Origin: Aurantiochytrium sp. KH105
Lineage: Eukaryota; Sar; Bigyra; Thraustochytrida; Thraustochytriidae
Length of the DNA: 64,000 nucleotides
Assembly (NCBI GenBank): GCA_003116975.1
Contig: BGKB01000037.1
Coordinates: forward strand, 248,001-312,000
Direction: 5' to 3'
The first letter of the stretch is position 1, and every line of letters begins with the position of its first letter. The notes below the pieces were generated by a model, which did no database searches, had not been told where the DNA came from, and was given only the letters and a program-made list of their open reading frames with translations. A program made the translations under genes and the position numbers. Below are positions 39,026 through 49,140 of this stretch, in pieces.

Positions 39026-41704
39026 TTTGCTCGTTATTCCTTTTGTGATGTAATCAGGCGAGGTTGCCGAGCGTCAGCCACAGCCGCCAGGGCCGTCTCG
39101 CTGCCCGCGCAGCAGCGCGCAGCAGCACCAGCAGCGGCGCCGACCGGCGCGCAGTCCAGACCTCAAACCAAAAGACTGTCTGTTTGTGCCGAGGCTACGG
39201 AGTCATTCGGACAACTAGCTAGCTACCTGCCTGATATTATAATTACACTCCCGCTTTTGATCTCGAGAACCACAAGCCTTGCTAGCGCTGCAAGCAAGGT
39301 GAGCAGGGTGCGAAGAGTTCAGCCCCAACGATCCGTTGAGCACCTGAGAACATTATACCGCTCGCTCGCGCGCCAGTGCCACTTATGTCTCGTCGCGTTC
39401 TGTTCCTTTGAACCGTATCTGTTCTTTCCTTGTCATTTTTAATTTTTTACCACCAGGCCTAGCCCCAACCTAGCCATGATGCACAAGAGCGTTGATGGCG
39501 ATTGGGAGCAATCGCGGCAAAACGACGGGCGAGACAGAGTGGTGGACGTTATGTTTCCACTCTTCTTCTTTTTTTTTCTTTTTCTGGAGCGACAGCGACC
39601 ACTAGGCCTGTAGCGAACCACTTAGACTACTGATGGGACGGCCGCCCGCATGAGGATTGCCTGGAACTGCGACGTGCATCCATGCCTTGCGATTTCCGTC
39701 GCAGATTGGGTCCTCCAAGGTGAAATCGCTCAAGATGCAAGCAAGCAAGCCAGTGTGCGCAAGTAAATTTACTAAACAAGTCGAGCAAGCAAGGGGTGTT
39801 GGAGGGCCAATGTGTCCGGGATGCACTTAGGGACAATGACTCCAGGCTTGGCGAGGGCCTGTGATGACGACGAGATGCATCACATTGTTCCGTATCACAT
39901 CGCACCGCAACGCACCGCGCCGCGCCGCAACGTCTTTCATGGGGAGATCCTCTCCATGACTGGCCTCGCTCGCCGTCTTCGATTGGCGTGGAGACCGTAT
40001 GCAGGATCGACGGTGGCGCAACTTGTGACCATGGTGACTGTCATGTCGCTGGCAGTGAGAACGACACGTTCGCGGCAAGATCGAGGCGGCTCGCGCGCGC
40101 TGCAGCTGCAGGCGCCGATAATGGTACCACGACTTTGCGTCTCGTCTTGTCGCATCACGGCAGCGGGCGGCCCGACCGGTCTTGAACGCACATCGCATGA
40201 CCTCGATGATTTTGCGTCTTCGCGCGGCAGCCCGTTTCCGGTCTCTTTACTGCGTAGCTACGCACCGGTCACCTGCCCATCTCTGCCGATGGCGAGCCCG
40301 AGCTCGAGAACGCTCGCAGTCGTGTCGCGACTGCGATATTGTTGCTTCGAGAGAGTCGTCGTAACAAGGCATCCCAGGAATCCCGCATCCCAATCCCTTT
40401 GGCATCTCGCATTCGCTCGTCGCAGCTGCACTGCTGGCCGCGCGGACCCTGCTGCCGCAGACAGCCGCAGCGCAGCTGGCACGCTTGGCCCTCCCGGCGC
40501 TGGACATTTGCGCGCAGATCAGCAGCAGCAGCTGCAGCTGTCAGAAGAGGGCCGCGAGCGGCCAGTCGAAGACTTCTCCCCCGCGCCATCTCGTCGTGCA
40601 AGCACTCCCTCCATCCCTTGACATCATTCACGGCCAGGTCTCCACGTTCGAAAGTCGCCACGCGCGAGCTCCTCCGGCGCAGCGCCCACCGCGGCTGCGA
40701 GCTGCAGGTGGTTCCGCGACGCCTGCGGCGCGACGCTTCGCCGCGGGTCTGCCCGGCCCTCGAGCTGGCCAGCTGGCCCGTCCGCACCGTTCGAGGCTCG
40801 CTGCGCCCCTCGCGGCACCGCGCAGCGGCTTGACCCCCGCCGCCGAAACCCGCGCCGCGCGACGCTCTGCCCGCGCTCGCGCTCGCCCGCGCCGTCGCCG
40901 TCTGCGAGCGTGCGAGCGAGGCCGCGAGCGCGCGTCAGAGCGGCGTTGCGCGCTTCTGCAGGCCGGCATCCGTCCATCCATCTGCGTGCGACGCGGCCAT
41001 GCCGCAGCAGCTGCAGCAGCTGCAGCTTCTCTCGTCTCGTCTCGTCTCGTCTCGTCCCGTCCCGTCCCGTCCCGCCTCGCATCATCTCTCCGCTCTGCGC
41101 GGCCGCTCTGCGACGCGACGCGACTGCCGCTGCGGCGCGCCACCACGGCACGCCGCGGCAGACCTGCTGCTGCAGCAGCAGCTCCGCGGCTCTGCGCAAG
41201 CAAGGCTAGGCGAGGCGAGGCGTTGGGGGCGGCTCGCCGACGCGCCGCGCGAGCTGGCTGGTGAACGGGGATCACGATGCCTGAAAGATGCGTTCGTTCG
41301 CGCGGCAGGCAAACCGGCAGGGGTTCATTTATGCGCGCACGAATGGGTTGCGGCCGCCGCCGAACAGCTCGCTGCTGCGGTCTCGCTCTCGGCCACAACC
41401 GCGGAGACAGACTGCTCTGCTGCTCCTGCTCGGCAGCGAGGCATGAACGCTGGCCACCGCCCGGACCGAATCAGGGAGGGGGGGAGGGAAGGGAAGGAGG
41501 AAGGCCCCTGTCGGCCCAGCCCAGCTCAAGGCGAGCAAGGCAAAAGCTGGGAGTGGCAAACCCGAAACGCGGTGCACAGCTCAAAGAAACTCGCGAGCGA
41601 GTGTGCAAGCAACGCAGCGCAAAGCAAACCAGCAAGCGAATCTGCAAAGAAGCAACAGCAAGCACATCAGACGCGGAGGAAGAGTCAGAGTGAGACAGAA
41701 CATC
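39026..41704. other. Divergent intergenic region, channel / cysteine-rich gene 1
   Basis: 2.7 kb. It holds a CTCGT/CCCGT repeat (41031-41074), many GCAGCTGC-type palindromes, and a GC-rich right half next to the secreted-protein gene. Frames of up to ~270 codons cross it in both directions but conflict with each other and are Arg/Ala-rich. No gene is supported. Confidence 0.55.
41031..41074 (+). repeat. Pentanucleotide repeat (CTCGT)n(CCCGT)n
   Basis: About five CTCGT units grade into about four CCCGT units. Confidence 0.85.
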
Positions 41705-43168
41705 ATGACCAAGATGCTCGCGATCGTGGCGACGCTGGCACTAGGCCAGGTCGCGGCGAGCGCCGCTGCAGAGGCGGCCTACTACGGTTCCGCGTACGGG
41801 TCCGTGGAGCTCGAGTGGATCAACTCGACGTGCGTCAGCGAGAAGATCGGCGACTCGTGCGATGCGTGCAGCGATGTGGCGGAAAATATGACGGCCGCGC
41901 AGGACTGCTACGAGTGCCTCGAGGGGCAGAGCGACGCTCTTCAGGACTGCACCAACGATGAAATCGTCTCTGATGCCTGCTTTCAAGAAGCCAAGGGCTG
42001 CATCATTGACGACTGCGTCTATTCCGGAGCCTCCGACATGACGACGTGCATCGACGACTGTTTTGCCAACAGCACGGGGTGCAGCGACACTGGCGCGCGG
42101 GACGACTACGAGGAGATTGAGGTCCTCAACGGCACCTGTGCAATGGACCTTGTCAACCAGTACTGCCCTATTTGCACGAGCCAAGACTCGGAGAGTGTGG
42201 CTGACTGTCTGAGCTGCATCGAAAACAACACCGAGGTGGCGCAGACTTGCGTCGACAGCGAGTACATCTCGGACGAGTGCTACCAGGAAGCTTCCTCGTG
42301 TATCTTTGACAACTGTACCGCAGAAACCTGGGACACCATCTCAGACTGTGCCGATACGTGCATCTACAGCTCGTCGTCTTGCGATATGGACTCGAACAGC
42401 ACGGAGATTGAGCGCGGCGGCACGACTTCTCAGACGTCGGTCGCAGTGGAGGCCAACGGCACGAGCTCTGAGATCTGGAATGAGACTTGTATTGAGAATA
42501 TTCTCACCGGCGACTGCTCTCTGTGCATTGAAGATGATGCCGAGGTCGGTTCCTGCATCGATTGTCTTGGCGACAACAGCGAGGAACTGTACTCGTGCCT
42601 GAACTCGGACTTCATCAATGAGACCTGCTACATTACGGCTGGTGACTGCACCATGAGCTCGTGCTCGGAAGTTTCGTGGGATAACCTCACTTCGTGCGTG
42701 AACGAGTGCATTGCTAGCACTTCTTCGTGCCCCGAGATCGAGTTTGAGGATACCATGTCCTCGGAAAAGGAGATCGACAATCTGTCGACCGACTCGAACA
42801 GCACGGCTAACTTGACCGAGTCCTCCGTCAACATGACCTGCCTTCAGGAGGCAGTTGAGCAGGACTGCAGCTCGGAGTGCATTGAGGCAGGCTCGAACTC
42901 TAGCGAGTACGCTAGCGAAGAAACACTGTACTCGAGCAACGGCTGCATGGCTTGCGTTGACGAGAGCGTTGCTGTGGACATGTGCATGCCTGCCGACTCG
43001 TCGTGCATGGCTGATCAGCTCATCCAATGCCTTGTCAGCACGTGCGGGACGGACTCTTGGGACTCGGAGTGCGGCACCACGTGCGAGGAGAACTGCGCGG
43101 GGGATTCTTACTTTTCCAGTGGCAGCGATTACTCTGCCTCGGGTGCGCGTCGTCTTCGCGGCAACTAA
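41705..43168 (+). CDS. Secreted protein with four twelve-cysteine glyco-modules (paralogue 1)
   Basis: A single exon of 487 residues. The ATG at 41705 opens a signal peptide (hydrophobic L-A-I-V-A-T-L-A-L-G, cleavage near A-S-A ~22). Four modules begin at residues 40, 142, 259 and 376, each with a sequon fused to the first cysteine (N-S-T-C, N-G-T-C, N-E-T-C, N-M-T-C). In the first three modules the gaps between the twelve cysteines are 8, 2, 9-12, 2, 10, 9, 6, 4, 10, 3 and 6 residues. The fourth is divergent, with a longer third gap. Inter-module linkers are acidic and Ser/Thr/Asn-rich. No membrane anchor or GPI signal is seen; the tail ends R-R-L-R-G-N. A disulfide-rich extracellular or cell-surface role is likely. 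I know no named family. Codon use is normal for the window. Confidence 0.88.
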   Translation: MTKMLAIVATLALGQVAASAAAEAAYYGSAYGSVELEWINSTCVSEKIGDSCDACSDVAENMTAAQDCYECLEGQSDALQDCTNDEIVSDACFQEAKGCIIDDCVYSGASDMTTCIDDCFANSTGCSDTGARDDYEEIEVLNGTCAMDLVNQYCPICTSQDSESVADCLSCIENNTEVAQTCVDSEYISDECYQEASSCIFDNCTAETWDTISDCADTCIYSSSSCDMDSNSTEIERGGTTSQTSVAVEANGTSSEIWNETCIENILTGDCSLCIEDDAEVGSCIDCLGDNSEELYSCLNSDFINETCYITAGDCTMSSCSEVSWDNLTSCVNECIASTSSCPEIEFEDTMSSEKEIDNLSTDSNSTANLTESSVNMTCLQEAVEQDCSSECIEAGSNSSEYASEETLYSSNGCMACVDESVAVDMCMPADSSCMADQLIQCLVSTCGTDSWDSECGTTCEENCAGDSYFSSGSDYSASGARRLRGN

Positions 43169-46110
43169 AGATGTGATTCGCGTTCTCCAGACATTCTTTT
43201 CTCCCCCCACCCCCAAAAAAGACAAACATCAAGTTGTCTTCGCGCCTCCAGATCAGTACTCTATATCATTAGTTCTGGCGTGTACGCAACTGTAGAACCA
43301 ACCAGCCTTTTAGAACAACTTAACCCCGGTAACTTGACTCAGGATTTGCTTTTATATAGAACTTTCTTGTTTGCATGGCTTCTTGAAGATCAGCAATTCC
43401 TAATTTTGATTCAAGCACACTTTTCAAGAGCGCACTGCAAATGCAAGAGCATGGTATGCCCCAAGGTGACGAGGTCGTGCTTGCTCGCGCGCTGCAAATG
43501 CAAAAGCATGGCATGCTCCGAGGTGACGAGGTTGTGCTCGCTCGCTTCTTGCCCATCATTCATCACAATCAAGCTCAACAGCCTGTAAATTTGATGTGGT
43601 ATGAATGTCAACTTGGTTAATGGCAAAAAGTTGAGCGAGGGATCTCTTGCAATTCAAAGCCACTGTCTGTCTGCCAGTGCTTAAGGACTCGCGCATGACG
43701 GACTAGCTTTGAAACCAAGAGAGCCATCAACCAAGTCGGACCTGAACAAAGGGTAACAATTGTCTACAAAGAGACAACTGCGCAGGTGACTGTGTCCCTG
43801 CAGGTCGGATTACCGATTCTTCCTTGGGTTAAGTTCCGACGTAAAATCCATGAGATGGGCGGTAATCGAGCAGCCAGACCGGAACATTGGCCATGGCGGT
43901 TGTAGATGCGACTGCAGCCACCGCGGGTGAACTCTATAATTGCGAGCACGGTTGGAGTGTCTTTCTTTCCAACTTTGGACCTTAACGAACAAGCCGCTGG
44001 GGCACGCGGCTCGGTCGCCGAGTGTGCTATGGCGAGGCGTTTTCCATCTCCCACCCCCCGACGACCATTTCGAGTCGTCGGGTAGTTCTCATGCACACGC
44101 TTTTGGCTATTTTAAAAGTTGTCCATCCGTAGCGGCGCGGGCCCCTTACGCGTTGGACTTTTGGCTTCCATGGAACGGCCACATGGTCGCATCTCTGGTG
44201 AAACTGGAAGAAGAGTGAAGTGCTGCGGTATGGTTTTGCCAACGCTTCCTTCGCCGAGGCTTGTCACACTCGTTTGCCGACTCTAAAATGACGTTGCGCA
44301 GGCTGGCTCGCGGCTAGGGCCAGCCTCTGCATACGGCCGCCCCGAGGTTTTCGCTTCGCTCGGCAGTTGATCACGACGGCCACATCAAGCAGTGGTGTAG
44401 TACAGCCAAGCAAAAGAGAGCCACCAGAAGGCGTGCAAATCTCGCCGCCGCTCCGCAATCTGGTTTCGTTGTTCCCACGCTGTCCTGGCGCATGGCCAGC
44501 ACCGCGATTCGATTCGCCCCGACTCGATTCGACTCAACTCGAGTCCCCTATGAACGCTCGACAGCCAGCTAGCTAGATGAATGGCCGACGTCAGCCAGCC
44601 ATGTCCGGCCCGCTGACAGCCGAGTTACGGCACGCCACCTGGGCGTTCATTCAGCTTCACGTGCACAAGCAGCCATCTCAGCCACCTTTCTATACTGTCG
44701 CGCTTCGCTGGTTGTCGACTTTCCCTGGTGGTGGCCGGTGTAGCTTGTGAACAGACGTCTGTCTGAACGAAGGGCGAGCCGCCATCGAGGCTTGCCATAA
44801 GGGTAAGGCAGCCGCGGAAAAAGCCCTGCATCCATTTCGGCCGCAAAAAACCGACGCGGCGGCCCGAACGACAAAAGCTTTCTCTATTCTTTCCGCCAGG
44901 CGGGGCCAGCGTAGATGGCCCGCTCCGCTCGCCAGGTAAGTAGTAATCTTGGCTCCATTCTTCGCCCCGCCCTCGCTGTCCGCGTTGTCCTCCTCCTCCT
45001 CCTCCTCCGCGCCGTATACTACTACATACATCTACACGACGAAGACGCCTTTCGACGGAGATAAGCCCTTCGGACAACTCACTCCTTCGGCCTCGCGATC
45101 GATGCCCGCGCGCGCGGCCACGATTCTCGCGCGCCGGGCGAGGCCGAGGCGGGGCCGGCCTGGCTGGGAGGAGCTGAGCGCGGGCCGGCGCGCGGCGGCC
45201 AGGCCCGAGGTGGGAGCGGCGCCGGGAGAGAGCGAGTTTGCGGTGCATGGCCGTCTCTCTTCCGCCGAGGCCGAGGCCGAGGCCGCTTCTCTCTCCGCCA
45301 AGGCCGCTACCGCCGCTGCCCCTGCGGCGGCGGCGCGCTTCCCCCGCCCGCGGCGGCGCAGCTTGGCTTGGCTTGGCGGGGCGGGCAGCGAGCGCATCGC
45401 GGAAGGATACCGAGACTCGTCGGAGACCGCCCGCGGTCCGGCACGATGGACGGCGGTTGCTGGGGCTGCGCGGGAGGGCGGCGGGCCAGTGTCTCACGGC
45501 GGACGGCGGCGGCGCGCGGCGCGGGGCTCCCGCCGAGGCACGGCGCGGGGGAGAGGAGAGGAGAGGAGAGGCGGGGAGAGGAGAGGAGCAAGGCGCGGAA
45601 AGGAAGGGGAGAATACGCGGTGTCAGGCGCCGCTCCGACCAGCCGCAAGCGCCGCGCTGGGCCGGTTCAGTGGCCCCCCGCAGCCAAGTTCGTTTGGCCA
45701 TAATCTCCCACAGCGCGAGCCGCGCAAGCTGTGCACGCGCGGAGAGGAGGCTCCGAGATGAGGAGGAGGAGGAGAGAGTCTTTCGCCAGCCAGCAGCAGC
45801 AGCTGCAGCTGCAGCTTCTTTGGAGTATGAGCCGGCTGGCTCGCGCTCTCTCGCGATGTCGCTCGGGTTTCCAGAAAGAGGAAGAGCCAACTCCCCACTC
45901 CCACTCTGCGCGTGAGAGCTCTAACCGCCCTCTGACTGGCGGCCGGCCGGCCAGGCAGGCAGGCAGGCAGGCAGGCTGCTTGGCGTGAGCGATGTGATAA
46001 GGCAAGCAAAACCCGAACGCAAGAGACCCGAGCTCGGGAAGTGAAGAGAAGAGCAAGGGAGGAGGGAGAGAAAAAGACGTAAGCAACCAGCCGAAAGAAG
46101 CGGAGTCACC
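43169..46110. other. Intergenic between the two cysteine-rich paralogues
   Basis: 2.9 kb. The left 1.3 kb are AT-richer and contain a 57-bp tandem duplication (43430-43543) and an 8-bp stem hairpin (44057-44082). The right 1.2 kb are extremely GC-rich, with GAGAG repeats near 45560 and a likely promoter for paralogue 2. The largest frames (421 codons minus, 225-270 codons plus at 44.6-45.9 kb) are mutually overlapping low-complexity frames. I call no gene. Confidence 0.55.
43430..43543 (+). repeat. 57-bp tandem duplication (two copies)
   Basis: Copies at 43430-43486 and 43487-43543 differ at only about six positions and share CTGCAAATGCAA and GGTGACGAGGT. The unit is 19 codons long, so a small frame crosses both, but it has no other support as a gene. 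Confidence 0.9.
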
Positions 46111-47616
46111 ATGAAGCACCAGATTGTGTGGGTCCTCGCGACCGCCGTCGCTTCGCTCGCAGCAGGAGCCGAAGCCGGCCGCGCCGGCAGTGGCGGCGGG
46201 CGAGGCGGCAACGGCGGTCGCGGCGGCGGATCGGGCCGCGGCAACCACGGTGGCGCCATTAATGCGACGTGCCTCGAGCTCGTCGATGATCTTTGCGGCG
46301 ACGCGTGCGATCTGAGCTGGGGCGCAAACGTGACCGACCTGGAGACCTGCCTCGAGTGCTTTCAGGAGAACGCGGGGGAGCTCGGAGACTGCGTCTCGGA
46401 TCAGATCGATGATCTCGAGTGCATTGTCGAGGTCCAGTCGTGCGTCGACGACTCGTGCCGTGCTTTCCCGGGCAATGGCCGCATCGCAGAATGTGCCCAA
46501 GACTGCTACCAGTCCGCCGCCTCTTGCCCGAACAAGACCATTGGGGGCCATGTCCCTGATGGCCTCAATACCTCGTGCGCGCAGGATGTTTACGATACCT
46601 GCGAGACCTGTGTCTTGGACGATCTTGACGCGGACGCTGCGGAGGAATGTCTCGCGTGCCTCGCGGAGAACGTGGACGACTTTGTCGACTGTACTGACCT
46701 CGACGTCTTCGGGTGTGCCGCCGAGACGGCCATTTGCTATGAAGACGAATGTGACGACCTCGAGGGCTTGGAGCTGGCCCAGTGCGCGCGCGCTTGCATG
46801 GCTAATGCCACGTCCTGTGATTCCAAGAACGTCGGAGGAGACTGGGGCAGCGGCCGCGGACGCGGCGGGCGCCACCTCGGCGGTTTTGGTGGCGGTTCCA
46901 AGGGCCGATTCAACGGTGGATGGCACAATCACACTGGCTTTGGCGGTCGCAACCGCACCGACTTTGATGGACATAACCACACCGACTTTGGCGGACACAA
47001 CCACACACAAGGAGGTGGACGTGGAGGCCGGCACCGTGGCCTCCGCGGCGACAAGCCAAACTTTTTCGATGTAATCACCGGCAACCACACCTTTGGCGGC
47101 AACCATACCTTTGGCGGTAACCATACCTTTGGTGGCCACCATGACGGCAACAACACCTTTCGTGGCCACCACGGCGGTAACTACACCTTTGGCGGCAACC
47201 ATACCTTTAGTGGCAACCACACTCTCGGTGGCAACCATACCTTCAGTGGCAACCACACCTTTGGCGGCCACCACGGCGGCCAGGCCGGCGGACGCGGACG
47301 CCACCTCGGCAAGCATGGCCATGGCGGGCACGGAGGCGGCTTCTCCCATCTGAACATGACGTGCATCTCCGAGATCGAGGAAACGTGCGAGGCGTGCGCG
47401 CAGGTTGGCCATTTCAACCTGACTAGCGCGGAGACGTGCATCGAATGCCTCGACGCGAACGAAGACAGCCTTGGAACGTGCGCTGAAGCCTTTGCTGACA
47501 AGCTCACGTGCAAAATCGAGGTGCAAACTTGCCTCGAAGAGACTTGCGCTGACCTCACCGGCAAGGAGCGCAGAACCTGCAAGAAGGAATGCCGCGAGAG
47601 CGCGACTTCATGCTAA
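46111..47616 (+). CDS. Secreted protein with three twelve-cysteine glyco-modules and a His/Gly/Asn sequon repeat (paralogue 2)
   Basis: A single exon of 501 residues, ATG in a CACC-ATG context. A signal peptide (cleavage near A-G-A ~20) is followed by a Gly/Arg-rich stretch. Modules start at residues 51 (N-A-T-C), 153 (N-T-S-C) and 415 (N-M-T-C). Cysteine gaps are 7, 2-3, 12-13, 2, 10, 7-9, 6, 4, 10-11, 3 and 6, the same plan as paralogue 1. Between modules 2 and 3 (about residues 270-390) lies a Gly/His/Asn-rich linker of G-G-N-H-T-F hexapeptides with 13 N-x-T sequons. It should be heavily N-glycosylated and could bind metal through its histidines (inference). The protein ends five residues after the penultimate... 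cysteine run, with Cys as the very last residue. Convergent with the methyltransferase gene, 92 bp away. Confidence 0.9.
   Translation: MKHQIVWVLATAVASLAAGAEAGRAGSGGGRGGNGGRGGGSGRGNHGGAINATCLELVDDLCGDACDLSWGANVTDLETCLECFQENAGELGDCVSDQIDDLECIVEVQSCVDDSCRAFPGNGRIAECAQDCYQSAASCPNKTIGGHVPDGLNTSCAQDVYDTCETCVLDDLDADAAEECLACLAENVDDFVDCTDLDVFGCAAETAICYEDECDDLEGLELAQCARACMANATSCDSKNVGGDWGSGRGRGGRHLGGFGGGSKGRFNGGWHNHTGFGGRNRTDFDGHNHTDFGGHNHTQGGGRGGRHRGLRGDKPNFFDVITGNHTFGGNHTFGGNHTFGGHHDGNNTFRGHHGGNYTFGGNHTFSGNHTLGGNHTFSGNHTFGGHHGGQAGGRGRHLGKHGHGGHGGGFSHLNMTCISEIEETCEACAQVGHFNLTSAETCIECLDANEDSLGTCAEAFADKLTCKIEVQTCLEETCADLTGKERRTCKKECRESATSC
47082..47270 (+). repeat. In-frame 18-bp repeat encoding G-G-N-H-T-F
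   Basis: About nine units of an 18-bp repeat (GGCAACCATACCTTTGGC type), some diverged at synonymous sites and some interrupted by H-H-G-G. Synonymous drift suggests the peptide is maintained by selection rather than a fresh slippage event. Confidence 0.85.
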
Positions 47617-47708
47617 CACCCCAAGCTTGACGCCGCCATGCTCGGCCTACGATCCACTGTCCATACGTCAGAGACACTTTTCTTTTTCTGACTGAAAATG
47701 CCATTAGA

Positions 47709-48593
47709 CTACAGAAAGCAACCTCTAAAAATCCTGACTGACTTTTTGACATGTTCCCGTGCCAAAGCAAGACCTTGATCAGACTCATCTGCAGGAAGCT
47801 CGCGCAGCTCAAGACCCGCGGATTTTGCCTGACTCAGAAAAGAGGCCACCACGGGAGCTGCGTATGGATCATCCTTGTCCTGCTTGGTGACATCAAAACG
47901 AAAGTCGATCGCCACATAAATGTCGCCAGTGGCGCCCGCGAGCGCTCGCAGCGATTTGAGCAAGGCAGGGTTGGCCTCCTCATGATAGATGCAACCGCTG
48001 GCCAGGACAATGTCAAAGGGCGCGTGCTCGGCGATTCCCGCTTTGAGTGGATCACCCCAGCTATGCGGTACAAAGCAAGCACTTCCGCCTTGTGCTGCAA
48101 TGCAAGCTTTGTTGACCTCGACGTTTTGCTCGATTAATGCTCGCATCACCTCACGATCCGTAATGATTACGTCCGCTGAGCATCCATGTGCGACTGCAAG
48201 ACCGAGGAAACCCGTTCCCGCGCCAAGGTCAATTACGGTTTTGCCACGCAGTGAAGCAGGGAAACGCGCGACCAAATGACGGGCTAGCATGACGGCGTCG
48301 TCCCAAACGACAGCTCCGGTTTGATCATTGTCCTTGGTGTGGCAAAAGGCGCCCTGTTGGACCTGGACGCCGAGAAGATCAAAATTGTTTGCACGGTGAT
48401 TTGTAAAGGTTTGCGGGTCCAGCCAGTCCTGAAAGACAAAGTCGAGTCCAAAACCTCCTTCATCTTCTCCTTCATCTTCTTCTTCTTCGTCTTCGTCTAG
48501 CTCCTTCTTTCCGCCACCCTCCTTTTCGTTTCGCTTGACGGGCGTCGCGGACGACGTCTCCGTTCCCGCAAAAGGCCCAGTTTCTTCTGCCAT
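47709..48593 (-). CDS. METTL21-like protein-lysine methyltransferase
   Basis: A single exon of 294 residues. The frame extends to a GTG at 48617, but the first ATG is 48593 (GAA-ATG-G) and is used. After an acidic E/D-rich N-terminus comes a seven-beta-strand methyltransferase domain: motif I V-I-D-L-G-A-G-T-G with D122-G128 binding SAM, an upstream T-G-A-V-V-W-D (the W-x-x-A/D signature of the METTL21/Methyltransf_16 family), and S-G-C-I-Y-H, which matches the post-motif II D-x-x-Y position but with Ser in place of Asp. Family members methylate lysines of chaperones, eEF1A or eEF2; the substrate here is unknown. Divergent from the WASP gene and convergent with paralogue 2 of the cysteine-rich pair. 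Confidence 0.9.
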   Translation of the reverse strand: MAEETGPFAGTETSSATPVKRNEKEGGGKKELDEDEEEEDEGEDEGGFGLDFVFQDWLDPQTFTNHRANNFDLLGVQVQQGAFCHTKDNDQTGAVVWDDAVMLARHLVARFPASLRGKTVIDLGAGTGFLGLAVAHGCSADVIITDREVMRALIEQNVEVNKACIAAQGGSACFVPHSWGDPLKAGIAEHAPFDIVLASGCIYHEEANPALLKSLRALAGATGDIYVAIDFRFDVTKQDKDDPYAAPVVASFLSQAKSAGLELRELPADESDQGLALAREHVKKSVRIFRGCFL

Positions 48594-49140
48594 TTCCTGT
48601 GCTCGGCAACGCGACACCAGCGTAGAGGCGAAACACGTTTCCGGAATACAAGACCACTGGCTCAGCTCTCTCCGCTGCCGTCTCGGCCAAGGTCGCGCGA
48701 TCGCGTCGAGCGTCAGCCAGCAAAGTGCCGCAAGCTGGGCTCACGCGCCACGCCAGGCCACCTCTTCGTCTTTGACGCCGACAAGCAGGCGCGGGCGACC
48801 GACCATTGAAGCATGGGCTGCTGGGTGGAGATACGGGAGTGGCTGAAAAACGACCAAGGCCACTTGACTGCGCACCATGGACCGACCGTCAACGGACAAT
48901 TTGTTCTTCAAGCTCTGGCGGGCACACCCGGCAGCGAGCATGTGTGCGAGGATGGAGGAGAAGGAGTGAAGTGCCTCGAGATACAGTGCTATCCATTTCG
49001 AGCAAGGCAGCAAGGCCGCAAGCAAGCAAGGCCGCAAGCAGGCAAGGCCGCAAGCACACGAACGAGAAGGCGGCCGGCGCGAAGGCGCGGCCCCTTTTTG
49101 GCAAGGCCTTCAGGGCGTCGTCAGCCTGGGTATCGAGAAG
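48594..49140. promoter_or_regulatory. Divergent promoter, methyltransferase / WASP
   Basis: 547 bp between divergent ATGs. It contains AAGCAAGGCCGC repeats (~49000-49055). No clear TATA box and no gene. Confidence 0.6.

Noticed and set aside
43764-44096. Possible copia-type retrotransposon protease remnant (S-G-C-S-I-T-A-H motif on the minus strand)
   Set aside because: The match to D-S-G-C/A-S-x-H-M is too short, lacks the Asp, and no integrase, reverse transcriptase or LTR is nearby.
44625-45915. 421-codon minus and 225-270-codon plus frames
   Set aside because: They overlap each other in GC-extreme DNA, are Arg/Pro/Ala/Ser low complexity, and show no family. Composition alone keeps stops rare here.
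48594-48617. Eight-residue upstream extension of the methyltransferase
   Set aside because: It needs a GTG start. A good ATG lies downstream.
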